Below, piece by piece: positions 34,095 to 42,845 of a stretch of DNA of 64,000 bases; positions within the stretch are counted from its first letter, which is position 1; the number at the start of each line of letters is the position of its first letter. The DNA is taken from contig NZ_JHYD01000026.1 of NCBI RefSeq assembly GCF_000621505.1, positions 1 through 64,000 of the forward strand. Reading direction: 5' to 3'. The stretch is from Ruminiclostridium cellobioparum DSM 1351 = ATCC 15832 (GTDB lineage Bacteria > Bacillota > Clostridia > Acetivibrionales > DSM-1351). The notes under the pieces were generated by a model. That model made no database searches and was not told where the DNA came from. It saw only the letters and a program-made list of their open reading frames with translations. Made by a program: the position numbers and the translations under genes.

Positions 34095-34787
34095 TTATTG
34101 TTTAGTATTTATATTTATAAGTCTTATCTCATTAGTAAGGGAATCCTTGATCAGGTCCACCATGTTTGAGTTCCTTGAAAACAGGCTTGTAGGATTTGTT
34201 CCGTTAAGCTGACCCGTCAGGACATTTTCCGAGTCGGTAATGAGCCGTACACTTCCGGACTGCTTATTGGAGATATAACAAATCATGCCTTCGGTTCCGG
34301 GCTGCTCGGAAGTTATTATTACCACCTTCAGCCCTCTGTCCCTGGCATCGGAAAGTTCATCCATAACAAACTCAAGCTGCTCTCTCGATGTGGAGATATA
34401 TACCCTTTTTTGTGCCTGAAGTATCAGATTTTTCATTTTATCAAGTATCTGCCGGGTACCTTTTATTGTGACAAAACTATCGCCCGAAGCATTAATCTGA
34501 GGGATTTCCTCCTGAATAACCTTCATTACCCCGTCAAATTTTCTTTTTAAATTCCGAACCAGTTCTTCAGGGTCTACAGCAGTATATCTGGCTGCTTCGC
34601 CGTTGATCCTGTAAGCACCGCCCTTATCGGAGAGACCTGCAAGTCCGAGATATGCGTTTGATCTTGGAATACCTGTTAATTTGGAAGCTTCATATCCTGT
34701 AAGCTCACCTTCTCTGCACAGTGTCACATAAAGCATGGACTCATGTCTGGTGAAACCGGCTTGCATCAAGGCATCGATTATATCCAC
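34095..34787 (-). CDS. TrmB-family transcriptional regulator
   Basis: The protein is 230 residues. The start is probably the GTG at 34787 (GGGAGG 7 bases upstream). An N-terminal winged helix (LMQAGFTRHESMLYVTLCRE, LTGYEASKLTGIPRSNAYLG) is followed by a coiled region and a C-terminal phospholipase-D-like/TrmB sensor domain (about 105-230, with QKRVYISTSREQLEFVMDEL). Family members bind sugars or other effectors, but in this context lysine or diaminopimelate is a likelier signal; that is inference. It lies 12 bases upstream of lysA and opens the operon. Confidence 0.85.
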   Translation of the reverse strand: MDIIDALMQAGFTRHESMLYVTLCREGELTGYEASKLTGIPRSNAYLGLAGLSDKGGAYRINGEAARYTAVDPEELVRNLKRKFDGVMKVIQEEIPQINASGDSFVTIKGTRQILDKMKNLILQAQKRVYISTSREQLEFVMDELSDARDRGLKVVIITSEQPGTEGMICYISNKQSGSVRLITDSENVLTGQLNGTNPTSLFSRNSNMVDLIKDSLTNEIRLININTKQ

Positions 34788-34880
34788 AAACGCACCTCCC
34801 AATTGGCAAAAATAATAGTGGTTCTATATAAAACCACTATATACTATTATTAATTTACTGTCAACAAAATGAAATGAATT

Positions 34881-35185
34881 TAACGCGTTGTGCTGATTGA
34901 AATTTTGTTTTTGCTTTACAGATAGATTTAATCAAAATCAACTGGTACACGAGTACAACTTCATGAAATAAAATGCACAGTTAAAAACAATTGCGGTAAA
35001 TTGTCGATGAAGGTAAAGTGGTTTTGCCGGCAAAGCGACAGGACGTTGCTTTGAGCTTCAAATCGAGACAGGAGGTCGAGTTTGAGCGACGGCAACACCG
35101 CTTTAAATGAGGCGATACAATTTTCGCAATTGTTTTGGGTGCGTACAGGTAAAGTATAAATTAAATTAATTAGCACAACGCGTTA
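34881..35185 (+). repeat. Branched palindrome family, copy C (largest copy)
   Basis: The outer arms TAACGCGTTGTGCT (34881-34894) and AGCACAACGCGTTA (35172-35185) are exact complements. Pairing resumes inward (AAAACAATTGCG with CGCAATTGTTTT; AAAGTGGTTTTGCCGG region with CGGCAACACCGCTTT). Hairpin 1 pairs AAAGCGAC (35032-35039) with GTTGCTTT (35045-35052). Hairpin 2 pairs GCTTCAAATC with GAGTTTGAGC around GAC-AGGAG-GTC. It fills the 411-base gap between the regulator gene and the GH94-type gene, 14 bases after the latter's stop. Confidence 0.85.
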
Positions 35186-35198
35186 ACTTATCAATACG

Positions 35199-37844
35199 CT
35201 AATCTTCCACGTATATTTTAAGAGATTTTATCTCCAATTCAGTGTCGGAAATCCACAGCTTTTTCAACATCATAATATCGTCATGGACCCCTTCCCTATT
35301 ATTTCCGTTCACAACGTATTTTCTATTTCCGTTTCCGCTGTTTCTATATAAAATATTTATCCTGCAGCCTTTAACTGTTATCTGAAAGTTAAATTCTTTA
35401 AATGGAAGCTGTCCGGCGGGTTGAATCCAAAGCCCGCCAAATTCAGGCTCAAGCCCGAATACATATCTTATCAAGGTTTTCAGAACTACATTTGAACTGC
35501 CTGTCTGCCAGTCCTGCATTGATTGGCCGTCAATCTGTTTTTCTGGATTATATCCGTAGGAATTGGGCATCACAAAGGGTGAACAGGATATCTTTTCATG
35601 GGTAAACGGCAGCAACTTAAACAATTGCTGCCATGCCTCCCCGGAGCAGCCTATGCGGAAAAGTGCCATTACTGCAAAGGCGGATGCATGTATGTAGGCA
35701 GCCCCGTTTTCGGCAGTACCGGGAGGAAGCTTTTTGATACGCCCCACACCCTGGGCATGGGAACCGAAAAATGGGTCAAAGGTTTTATAACCGTATTTGC
35801 CGTCCAATTTATTAAATGCATCCAGTATGGTATCCTTAATGCCCGGATCAAGCTGGTACATTTTACTTAATATCCAGAAAGCATTTGAGGTTAATCCCAC
35901 TCTGGATTTACCATCGGGATCATTAAATCCTCCCACAATATATGATCTCTTGTCCCCCCACCCGTGCACTATACGCTTTTCTCCATTATCCCCGGTGACA
36001 ATTGCATATTCCTGCAATGCATTTTCAAGTGCCCGGAGAGCGGTTTTATAGGAGGTTATTTGTGAGAAATATTTGCTCGAATTGATTTTATTCAGTATTT
36101 CAAGCATCTCCTGCAGATTTTGATATACCTGAAGGGTGGCCATAACGCTTACCCCTGTCCCGTATTCCTTTTCCGGGCCGCTGCTGACGCCCAAACCATC
36201 CAGAGCATCATTCCAATCGCCGTATAGGGCTCTGATGCAACCTGTTCCTTCAAAGTCCCTGTTGGACAGCAGATAATTCATTATTTTAAGAAGATGCTCC
36301 AATACACTGTCTCGAATACTGCTTTTTTTCACAAGTGACTTTTTCTCATCAACTATTTCATAATATCCGCATTCTTTATTAAGAAATTCAAAATCATTTG
36401 TGAATTTCAGGTAGGTTGTAATGGTGGATATGACCCATACTCCCTGGTCGATAAACGGCCTCAGGTCCATTTTGGGAGCAGTGCCCTCTCTGACCGGAAG
36501 TGTATATTGTCTTGGGCATCTGCCGTCAGGGGAAATAAAGCCAAGGGCCTCCAGCATTTTTTCACGTGCAGCTGCAGGGTTCCAGAAAAGCAAGCCTTCA
36601 ACTGCCTGGAAAACATCCCGTATACCTATCAAGGAGCCTTCAAACAGCTGCACATATCCTTTTATCAGAGAACAAAATTCAACCTGCTTTTTCAGGTGCT
36701 CAAAAAAAGTGTTGAAAACAGTATCCTTTACAGGACCCTCCACTGTTTCTCCAACCCGGCAGCTCAACAGTCCTCCGTTTTCCTTCTCCTGCATTTCACT
36801 CTCTTCAATTTTTGTGTCCAGCTTCTCTCCGGTTATTCTTTTTTCAAACAGTTCCGCAGCTCCGGTATCATCGCTGCAATGCTTTAAAAAGTCAAGGGAC
36901 AGCTCATATCTTACCTGCCCGTGCCTGCCCATATCAAGATGAAGTATATCCCCTATAATCCCTGTTTCGGTAAAGGTACATATATGTCTGGGAGTTCCAA
37001 AGCTGCCCGACCTGAGTGCAGCGGGAGTATGCAGGCTGCTTCTGCTGCCTCCCACAAACTGGTAGCGCGAAGTAGTCTCCTGGTGCCGGGTTAGCCGGCT
37101 GTTTTGATCCGGCTGGATATTTCTAAGGACCACACCTATATTGGATACCGACGTAGTTCTGTCCAGATCTTCATTCACCTTTATTATAAAGCTTCCCAGC
37201 CTGTCCTTTTCATTGCCGCCTTCTTCATTAATGTCTTCAATGTACCTGATCTCCCGAAACCATTTGTTTTCGTCATTCTCGTTGATATTGTGCGAAAGAA
37301 AGGGGTTGAGATATGCCGATACAAACAGCTGCCTGTTTTGTGCGGTCGAGTTGCGGATAAGTACTGAAAAAAACATCCTGTTGGCTTCATCCACAAATAC
37401 CCTGACTGCAAACTTCATATCATCCGTTTCAGTGACATAATAAGTGCAGCTCCTGGTAAAAACCGTATATCTCTCAACTTTTTTCCCGGAATTGTTTTCT
37501 ATGAAAGGTACCGGCAGCAGAGAAATGACCTGATAATTTTCACTGTCACCGGGAAAACCGGCAAAAAAAGCTATTTTGGGTTCTTTTCCCTCATTTGCCT
37601 TTAAAAACGGAGAAAACAGCCCTTCATTGCAGTGCATATAACCCGAGGTATACGCCCAGAAATTAAAGCCGCCTTTTCCGTACGGATACCTGCTGTCTCC
37701 GTCGTCACGGGGAATACTGATTATATAATCGCCGATTGCATATACATCTCCGGGCATTTTGTATTTTTCGGCATATGAAGAATTGGTTTTCAACTTAAAA
37801 TATTGTTCGGAAAAGTAATCTATTGTTCCCTGAAATAAATCCAT
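35199..37844 (-). CDS. GH94-type glycoside phosphorylase
   Basis: The protein is 881 residues, in the range of cellobiose/chitobiose phosphorylases. An N-terminal beta-sandwich (about 1-300) precedes a helical (alpha/alpha)6 catalytic domain. The catalytic-acid motif GDWNDALDGLG is at about residues 543-553, with the phosphate-site GTGVSVM region following and a C-terminal FDPFFGSHAQGVG... SCSPFVMPNSYGYNPEKQ segment typical of the family. Such enzymes split a glucoside with phosphate to give glucose-1-phosphate; the phosphohexomutase gene is 16 bases upstream, which fits. The acceptor sugar is unknown. No signal peptide, so it acts in the cytoplasm on imported oligosaccharide. Confidence 0.88.
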   Translation of the reverse strand: MDLFQGTIDYFSEQYFKLKTNSSYAEKYKMPGDVYAIGDYIISIPRDDGDSRYPYGKGGFNFWAYTSGYMHCNEGLFSPFLKANEGKEPKIAFFAGFPGDSENYQVISLLPVPFIENNSGKKVERYTVFTRSCTYYVTETDDMKFAVRVFVDEANRMFFSVLIRNSTAQNRQLFVSAYLNPFLSHNINENDENKWFREIRYIEDINEEGGNEKDRLGSFIIKVNEDLDRTTSVSNIGVVLRNIQPDQNSRLTRHQETTSRYQFVGGSRSSLHTPAALRSGSFGTPRHICTFTETGIIGDILHLDMGRHGQVRYELSLDFLKHCSDDTGAAELFEKRITGEKLDTKIEESEMQEKENGGLLSCRVGETVEGPVKDTVFNTFFEHLKKQVEFCSLIKGYVQLFEGSLIGIRDVFQAVEGLLFWNPAAAREKMLEALGFISPDGRCPRQYTLPVREGTAPKMDLRPFIDQGVWVISTITTYLKFTNDFEFLNKECGYYEIVDEKKSLVKKSSIRDSVLEHLLKIMNYLLSNRDFEGTGCIRALYGDWNDALDGLGVSSGPEKEYGTGVSVMATLQVYQNLQEMLEILNKINSSKYFSQITSYKTALRALENALQEYAIVTGDNGEKRIVHGWGDKRSYIVGGFNDPDGKSRVGLTSNAFWILSKMYQLDPGIKDTILDAFNKLDGKYGYKTFDPFFGSHAQGVGRIKKLPPGTAENGAAYIHASAFAVMALFRIGCSGEAWQQLFKLLPFTHEKISCSPFVMPNSYGYNPEKQIDGQSMQDWQTGSSNVVLKTLIRYVFGLEPEFGGLWIQPAGQLPFKEFNFQITVKGCRINILYRNSGNGNRKYVVNGNNREGVHDDIMMLKKLWISDTELEIKSLKIYVED

Positions 37845-37859
37845 TTTACCACCGCTTAA

Positions 37860-39269
37860 TTATATATTTAAAAACTCTTTCATTTTTTCACAGATAATAC
37901 TTGCCTTCTCTTCACTATCCATCTCTGCAAATACCCTGAGCAGGCTTTCTGTTCCTGAAAAGCGGACAATAATCCACCCTCCGTCTTTGAAATATACCTT
38001 TACCCCGTCGGAATAACTAACCCGGTCTGCTTCATATCCGAAATCCGGCAGCAGTTTGTCTGTAAACAGGGTTTTCATCAACTCCGTTTTTTTATCCTGG
38101 CTGAATCTGAAATCATTTTCCACCATATGAAAATATCCGTATTTTTCGTGTATTTCTTTTAGCAAATCCGATAAACTTTTCCCGGTAACGCTCAGCATCT
38201 CAACCAGCAGACCGGCTGCAAAAATCCCATCCTTGCCTTTTATATGTCCCCGAATGGTCAGTCCCCCGCTGCTTTCTCCTCCGATCAGGGCATTCCGGGC
38301 TTCCATCATGGAGCTTATATGCTTGAAGCCCACAGGAACCTCATGGCATTCTTCACCGAAATCACGGGCTATCTTATCCAAAAGGTGGGTTGTGGCCAGA
38401 TTTCTCACTGCTCCGCCCTTCCAACCCTTATACTTTAAAAGATAGTAGTACAGCAGTGCAAGAATGTTATTGGGGTGAATGAAATCACCGTTTTTGTCTA
38501 TAATACCCAGACGGTCGGCATCACCATCTGTGCCTATGCCTATGTCATAGCCTTTTTCCACCACCATATCCCTTAAGCGCTGCAGTGTCTGTGTATTGGG
38601 TGAAGGCAGTCTGCCGCCGAACAGGGTGTCGTGCCTGTCATTTATAATATCCAGCTCACATCTTGCCGTTACAAGTACGGCCTGCAAACAGGTTCTTGAA
38701 ACGCCATACATGGGGTCCAACAGGATTTTCAGCCTTCTTTTTTTGATTGCCTCGATGTCAAGCATACCTAGAACCGTATCGATATATGTATTAAAGGGAT
38801 CTGCAATCTGAATCCTGCCGTTGTCGACACCCTGACCGAATTCAATACTCTGTATGTCCTCTTTTATTACCCGCGCAATATAGTCTTCAATAACTTTTGT
38901 AGTGTCCTCGGTTGCATCTCTGCCGCCTCGGGTAAATATCTTGATCCCATTGTAGTCGGCCGGATTATGGCTGGCCGTGACAGCAGCTCCATATTCGGCT
39001 TCGGCCCTGTTTACCGTAAACATTATTAAAGGTGTAGGGGCAATTTCATTTACAAAAAGCACCTTTACCCCATTCCCTGCCAAAACCTCTGCAATCCACC
39101 TGGCAGCCTTGTCCGACAGAAATCTCCTGTCATAGCCAACAACAAAACCTTTGTTTTGGCAATTTTGATCTTTTATGATATTTGCCATTGCCTGAGAGAG
39201 GAGCTGTACATTTTCCCTGGTGAATTCCTCACCGATCAATGCTCTCCAGCCGCCTGTTCCAAATTTGAT
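37860..39269 (-). CDS. Phosphoglucomutase/phosphomannomutase
   Basis: The enzyme interconverts hexose-1- and 6-phosphates. With the ATG at 39269 (MIKFGTGGWRALIGEEFTRE) it is 469 residues; a longer reading to 39329 would overlap the previous gene. The phosphoserine loop is VTASHNPADYNGIK, the metal-binding loop GTDGDADRLGI, sugar-binding GGESSGGLTIRG, and the phosphate-binding RFSGTESLLRV at the C-terminus. It lies between the TIM-barrel epimerase gene and the GH94-type gene, so it probably moves glucose-1-phosphate into glycolysis. Confidence 0.95.
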   Translation of the reverse strand: MKFGTGGWRALIGEEFTRENVQLLSQAMANIIKDQNCQNKGFVVGYDRRFLSDKAARWIAEVLAGNGVKVLFVNEIAPTPLIMFTVNRAEAEYGAAVTASHNPADYNGIKIFTRGGRDATEDTTKVIEDYIARVIKEDIQSIEFGQGVDNGRIQIADPFNTYIDTVLGMLDIEAIKKRRLKILLDPMYGVSRTCLQAVLVTARCELDIINDRHDTLFGGRLPSPNTQTLQRLRDMVVEKGYDIGIGTDGDADRLGIIDKNGDFIHPNNILALLYYYLLKYKGWKGGAVRNLATTHLLDKIARDFGEECHEVPVGFKHISSMMEARNALIGGESSGGLTIRGHIKGKDGIFAAGLLVEMLSVTGKSLSDLLKEIHEKYGYFHMVENDFRFSQDKKTELMKTLFTDKLLPDFGYEADRVSYSDGVKVYFKDGGWIIVRFSGTESLLRVFAEMDSEEKASIICEKMKEFLNI

Positions 39270-39291
39270 CATAACTCCGTTCCCCTTTTTG

Positions 39292-40071
39292 CTATAAAAT
39301 TTGACTGATGCTTTCCGGTGTTCCCACAAGATATTTTAATGTTTCTGCGTCTTTAAAAAACTGTTGGGGACTGTTATCTTTAACAAACTCAAGCATACAA
39401 TACCTGACTGTATCAATTTTACATATTACTTCCATATATTTTTTCCATTCGCCGGCTATTTCTGCTAGCTCTGTCCTTTGATTGTTTACCATGCTGAAGA
39501 TATGGACATTTACAAGCCACGGTGCTATGTCCCTTAACTCTTCCAGCCTTTCAGCCGGGCTTGTTTCCATATGCGTCTGCCAATAGCTGCGCAAATTGCT
39601 GTTGTTGACTTCCCTTAACAGCCTGCATGCAGACCCCGGTGTATCTGTCAGTGTATCTTCGTGGTACTCCAGGGCAACCTGTACACCCGACTTTTGAGCA
39701 AGTCCGGCAATATTGAACGCATCTTCCGCAACCACATTCCAATAGGCTTCATCTGCTTCGGCAGATGCCCTGTTCCCTGCCCATACCCTGATAACCGGAG
39801 CCTTGAGTTGGACTGCGGTTGCAAGTATCCTGTCAAAACCGTCCTTGTTTTCCCGGCCGCAGCCCAGCCTGTAGTATGACCCGTAGGAAGACACTTCCAG
39901 ACCTTCGTCCATGGTCATCTTAAGCACCTCATTTGCCTGTTTGATGTCCCCGGAAGGCACATGTATGTCCCCGCCCCATTCGATTCCATCCAAACCCGCC
40001 TTACCAACCAGCTTCACTATCTCAGCAGGTTTCAGCTGCCGAAATGCAACCGATGCCAATCCTGTTTTCAT
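39292..40071 (-). CDS. TIM-barrel sugar epimerase/isomerase (AP2Ec family)
   Basis: The protein is 259 residues. It has the xylose-isomerase-like TIM barrel: LASVAFRQLKPAEIVKLVGK, GLDGIEWGGDIHVPSGD, VIRVWAGNR, and metal-ligand candidates Glu in VQVALEYHEDTLTD, His in VNVHIFSM and the C-terminal Glu in CMLEFVKDN. Members epimerise or isomerise sugars, or act in keto-sugar and inositol pathways. The exact substrate cannot be told. It is 10 bases from the dehydrogenase gene upstream. Confidence 0.85.
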   Translation of the reverse strand: MKTGLASVAFRQLKPAEIVKLVGKAGLDGIEWGGDIHVPSGDIKQANEVLKMTMDEGLEVSSYGSYYRLGCGRENKDGFDRILATAVQLKAPVIRVWAGNRASAEADEAYWNVVAEDAFNIAGLAQKSGVQVALEYHEDTLTDTPGSACRLLREVNNSNLRSYWQTHMETSPAERLEELRDIAPWLVNVHIFSMVNNQRTELAEIAGEWKKYMEVICKIDTVRYCMLEFVKDNSPQQFFKDAETLKYLVGTPESISQIL

Positions 40072-40081
40072 ATGAATCCCC

Positions 40082-41095
40082 CTATATTTGCTGTTCCTTT
40101 TCCCTGGTCATCATTTTATACCTTTCAAAGGTAATTTCATGCTCCAGAGGAATATTCTGAATCAGCCGTTTTATTTCCTCTATAACGGTATAGGTCATCT
40201 GTTCCTTTACAGGTGCTCCTGCCACATGAGGAAACAGTATGACATTTTCCAGCCGCCTTAAGGGACTGTTCACATCCAGAGGTTCATTATTGTAGACATC
40301 CAGTACTGCCCTGATCCTTCCGCTCTCCAGTTCCTTTACAAGTGCAGCTTCATCAACGATCTGTCCTCTTGCGGTATTGACAAACAGAGTGCCGTTTCTT
40401 ATGAGCTTTAATTTTTCTTCAGTAATTAATTTTTTTGTCTCCTGTGTCAGTGAAGCATGTATTGAAATGATATTTCCCCAGGACAGCACCTCATCAAGGG
40501 GACAGAGCTCCACATTTGAATAACCCGCCAGGCTGTCCCTTGAAATATACGGATCAAACAGCTTTATCCGCACATCAAAGGGTTTCAGAAAATCCAGGAG
40601 ATACCTGCCTATGGTCCCCAACCCTATCAGGCCTATCCTTTCGCCTATAAGTGTCCGGTTTTCCACAACACGTCTGGACCATTCCACCCGGTTTTTCATA
40701 TCCCTGTCGTATTCCGTGACAAGCCTCAGGGCTGAAAGCATGTATGTCAGAACGCCTTCGGCTACATACCTGGCCATTAATCTGTTGGCACTGCATACTT
40801 TTATGCCCTTTTCAAAGACCATATCGGTGGCAACATCTGCAACACTTCCCGCCGCATGTGCAAGCATTTTCAACCTGCCGGCATTTTTCAGAACTTCTCC
40901 CGTAAAGGAAGGGCATGCCCAATGGGTTATACATACATCAATATCCTTTATGCGCTCGCAGAGTTCCTTTTCTGTAAATGGTCTGCTGTTTTCATTAAGT
41001 AAGACGTTTCCAAGTTTTTTAATTTCATTGATTACTTCATCCGGAAAATAAATATCTCTTTCACTGCCTTTTTGCATGGTGATTAAAATGTTCAT
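40082..41095 (-). CDS. D-isomer-specific 2-hydroxyacid dehydrogenase
   Basis: NAD(P)-dependent oxidoreductase. The start is the ATG at 41095 (MNILITMQKGSERDIYFPDE), with GGGGAGTG upstream, giving 337 residues. NAD motif GLIGLGTIG, catalytic Arg in VNTARGQIVDE, Glu in AVLDVYNNEPLD and His in LFPHVAGAP are all present. The substrate is unknown. The context (LarA-like racemase, sugar epimerase, GH2-like protein) suggests a sugar-acid or alpha-keto acid. A second, less similar enzyme of this family is encoded at 54755-55702. Confidence 0.9.
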   Translation of the reverse strand: MNILITMQKGSERDIYFPDEVINEIKKLGNVLLNENSRPFTEKELCERIKDIDVCITHWACPSFTGEVLKNAGRLKMLAHAAGSVADVATDMVFEKGIKVCSANRLMARYVAEGVLTYMLSALRLVTEYDRDMKNRVEWSRRVVENRTLIGERIGLIGLGTIGRYLLDFLKPFDVRIKLFDPYISRDSLAGYSNVELCPLDEVLSWGNIISIHASLTQETKKLITEEKLKLIRNGTLFVNTARGQIVDEAALVKELESGRIRAVLDVYNNEPLDVNSPLRRLENVILFPHVAGAPVKEQMTYTVIEEIKRLIQNIPLEHEITFERYKMMTREKEQQI

Positions 41096-41111
41096 GGAAT
41101 CACTCCCCAAC

Positions 41112-42818
41112 TCATAATTTGCCGGACCATTTTTTAAAGGTCTCCTGCAAGCGGTAATAAGCCAGTTTGGGTCTTCTGAAATAGTCCGTCACACCTTTGT
41201 GGTTTATTCCCATAGGCCTGAAGCGGGCATAATTACCGCTCTCAAGTACCCACGGACTGACTCTGAAGTCGTTGAAGGTCCAGACGATCTGTCCCACAAT
41301 ATAATCCTTTGATATATACATGTCGGTCAGATCGTCAAGATAGTCCGCCTGTGACTCCTCGGACCACTTGGTTTTGGCAGCATATGAGTGGAAGCCGAAC
41401 ATTCCTTCCCAGCCTCCCGAAGTTATAAGCACCGGCTTATCAGGATACCTTGCTGCAATAGTATCCATAAGCCTGCTCCCTTCCTCGACAGTCTGGCTTA
41501 TATACCATCCCAGCCAATAGTTGACTCCTATAATGTCAAAAAACTCATAAGTTCTGTCCTCGGTGGGAATGTCCGAGGCGTGTACGGTAAATCTTGTAGA
41601 ATCCAATTCCTTTGCAAGCTTTATATATTTCGGTACAAAATCTACAGCCGAATCCTCATAGGTTTTACACTCGATAAACAGACTCCAGAACATTATGCAG
41701 GTCTCATTTTTATAGTACTTTATGGTTTCCTTCAATTGATTTACGGCCAGTTCCATCAGTTCAGGATTTGAAAACTGCTCCTTCTTGAAATTCACATTAG
41801 GTACTTCGGCTATTACAAGCATTCCCATCTCACTTGCAATTGCGTACTCCCTGATATGGTGCGGATAATGACACAGCCTTAAAAAGTTGGCATTGCCCTG
41901 CCTGCACAGCTCATAATCCTTTCTGAGGATGTCAGGTGAAAAAGTCCTGCCCATAAGCGGATAGTCCTCATGCTTTGAGTATCCCCTGAGAAAGACAGGT
42001 TTGCCGTTCAGCTGTACTTTTCTGTCCTTGATTGAAAACTCACGTACACCTATTCTGTGTTTCCATATATCCATCGTTTTACCATGTTTGTTTTTCAATA
42101 TCAGCTCGAAATCATACAAATACGGGTCCTCCGGAGACCATAGCTTTACATCGGGTATAAAAAGCTTCAGCAGCTCAATGTTGGTCAGTATATTGTGGGA
42201 AGAAACAAGTATGGGCTCTGTACCTTCCTTTTCAGATATTTTTATTTCCAAAGCAGCTCCCCGATCAGCAGAATAGTTTCCTATATCAAGTTTTACTCCT
42301 ATTTCGCCGCTGAGCTTTGTTGTTATTGTGACATCGTCCAGCCAGGTCCCGCCTGTGCCGACCAGTGATACCTCCCTGTATATTCCCCCGTAATTGAACC
42401 AATCCACGCCTTTGGGAGGTGAGGTCATATTGTCGATGGTACTGTCAACGCGTACCGCAATAAGATTTTCCCCGTTAACATTCAGATAATCCGTCACATC
42501 CAGCTCAAAGGGTGTGGAACCTCCTGTATGCCGGCCTGCTTTCCGCCCGTTGAGCCAAACCTCGCATCTGTAATTTACCCCCTGGAAAAATAACACCTGC
42601 CTTTTCCATTCGGGGTTCTCCCGGTAATAAAAAGTCTTGTAGTACCAGGCTGTTCCGTCATAATAGAGCAATTCCTCCCTGAGCTCGTTCCAGCAGGAGG
42701 GTACCCAGATATTTTCAGTATTGTCGGGTACGTGATCAAACCATTTGTTTTCCATTCCTTCGTTGTCTTTATCGGTAATAAACTTCCAGTATGCGTCAAA
42801 TGAAATATTCCCCAGCAT
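41112..42818 (-). CDS. GH2-like beta-glucuronidase homologue, nucleophile replaced
   Basis: The protein is 568 residues with GH2 order: sugar-binding jelly roll (about 1-175), immunoglobulin-like domain (about 180-270) and TIM barrel. It lines up with E. coli beta-glucuronidase closely near the active site. The acid/base Glu is kept as E383 (WSLFIEC for WSIANEP). The nucleophile in ITEYG is replaced: here LITSGGWEG, with S467 at that position and E471 four residues on. The uronate-binding N-x-K motif remains (N539, K541 in GINHKG). No signal peptide, so cytoplasmic. It may be inactive as a retaining glycosidase, use E471, or have another role. Confidence 0.85.
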   Translation of the reverse strand: MLGNISFDAYWKFITDKDNEGMENKWFDHVPDNTENIWVPSCWNELREELLYYDGTAWYYKTFYYRENPEWKRQVLFFQGVNYRCEVWLNGRKAGRHTGGSTPFELDVTDYLNVNGENLIAVRVDSTIDNMTSPPKGVDWFNYGGIYREVSLVGTGGTWLDDVTITTKLSGEIGVKLDIGNYSADRGAALEIKISEKEGTEPILVSSHNILTNIELLKLFIPDVKLWSPEDPYLYDFELILKNKHGKTMDIWKHRIGVREFSIKDRKVQLNGKPVFLRGYSKHEDYPLMGRTFSPDILRKDYELCRQGNANFLRLCHYPHHIREYAIASEMGMLVIAEVPNVNFKKEQFSNPELMELAVNQLKETIKYYKNETCIMFWSLFIECKTYEDSAVDFVPKYIKLAKELDSTRFTVHASDIPTEDRTYEFFDIIGVNYWLGWYISQTVEEGSRLMDTIAARYPDKPVLITSGGWEGMFGFHSYAAKTKWSEESQADYLDDLTDMYISKDYIVGQIVWTFNDFRVSPWVLESGNYARFRPMGINHKGVTDYFRRPKLAYYRLQETFKKWSGKL

Positions 42819-42845
42819 CTTACCACCCTTTCAACAAAAATTGTA

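Noticed and set aside
34881-35185. Copy C as an integron attC site
   Set aside because: It is a large imperfect palindrome with AACGCGTT near its tips, but there is no integrase and no attC core-site layout, and the two-hairpin fold is unlike attC.
34881-35185. Copy C as a lysine riboswitch for the lysA operon
   Set aside because: The fold is the same as copies near unrelated genes, and lysine-riboswitch core sequences are not seen.
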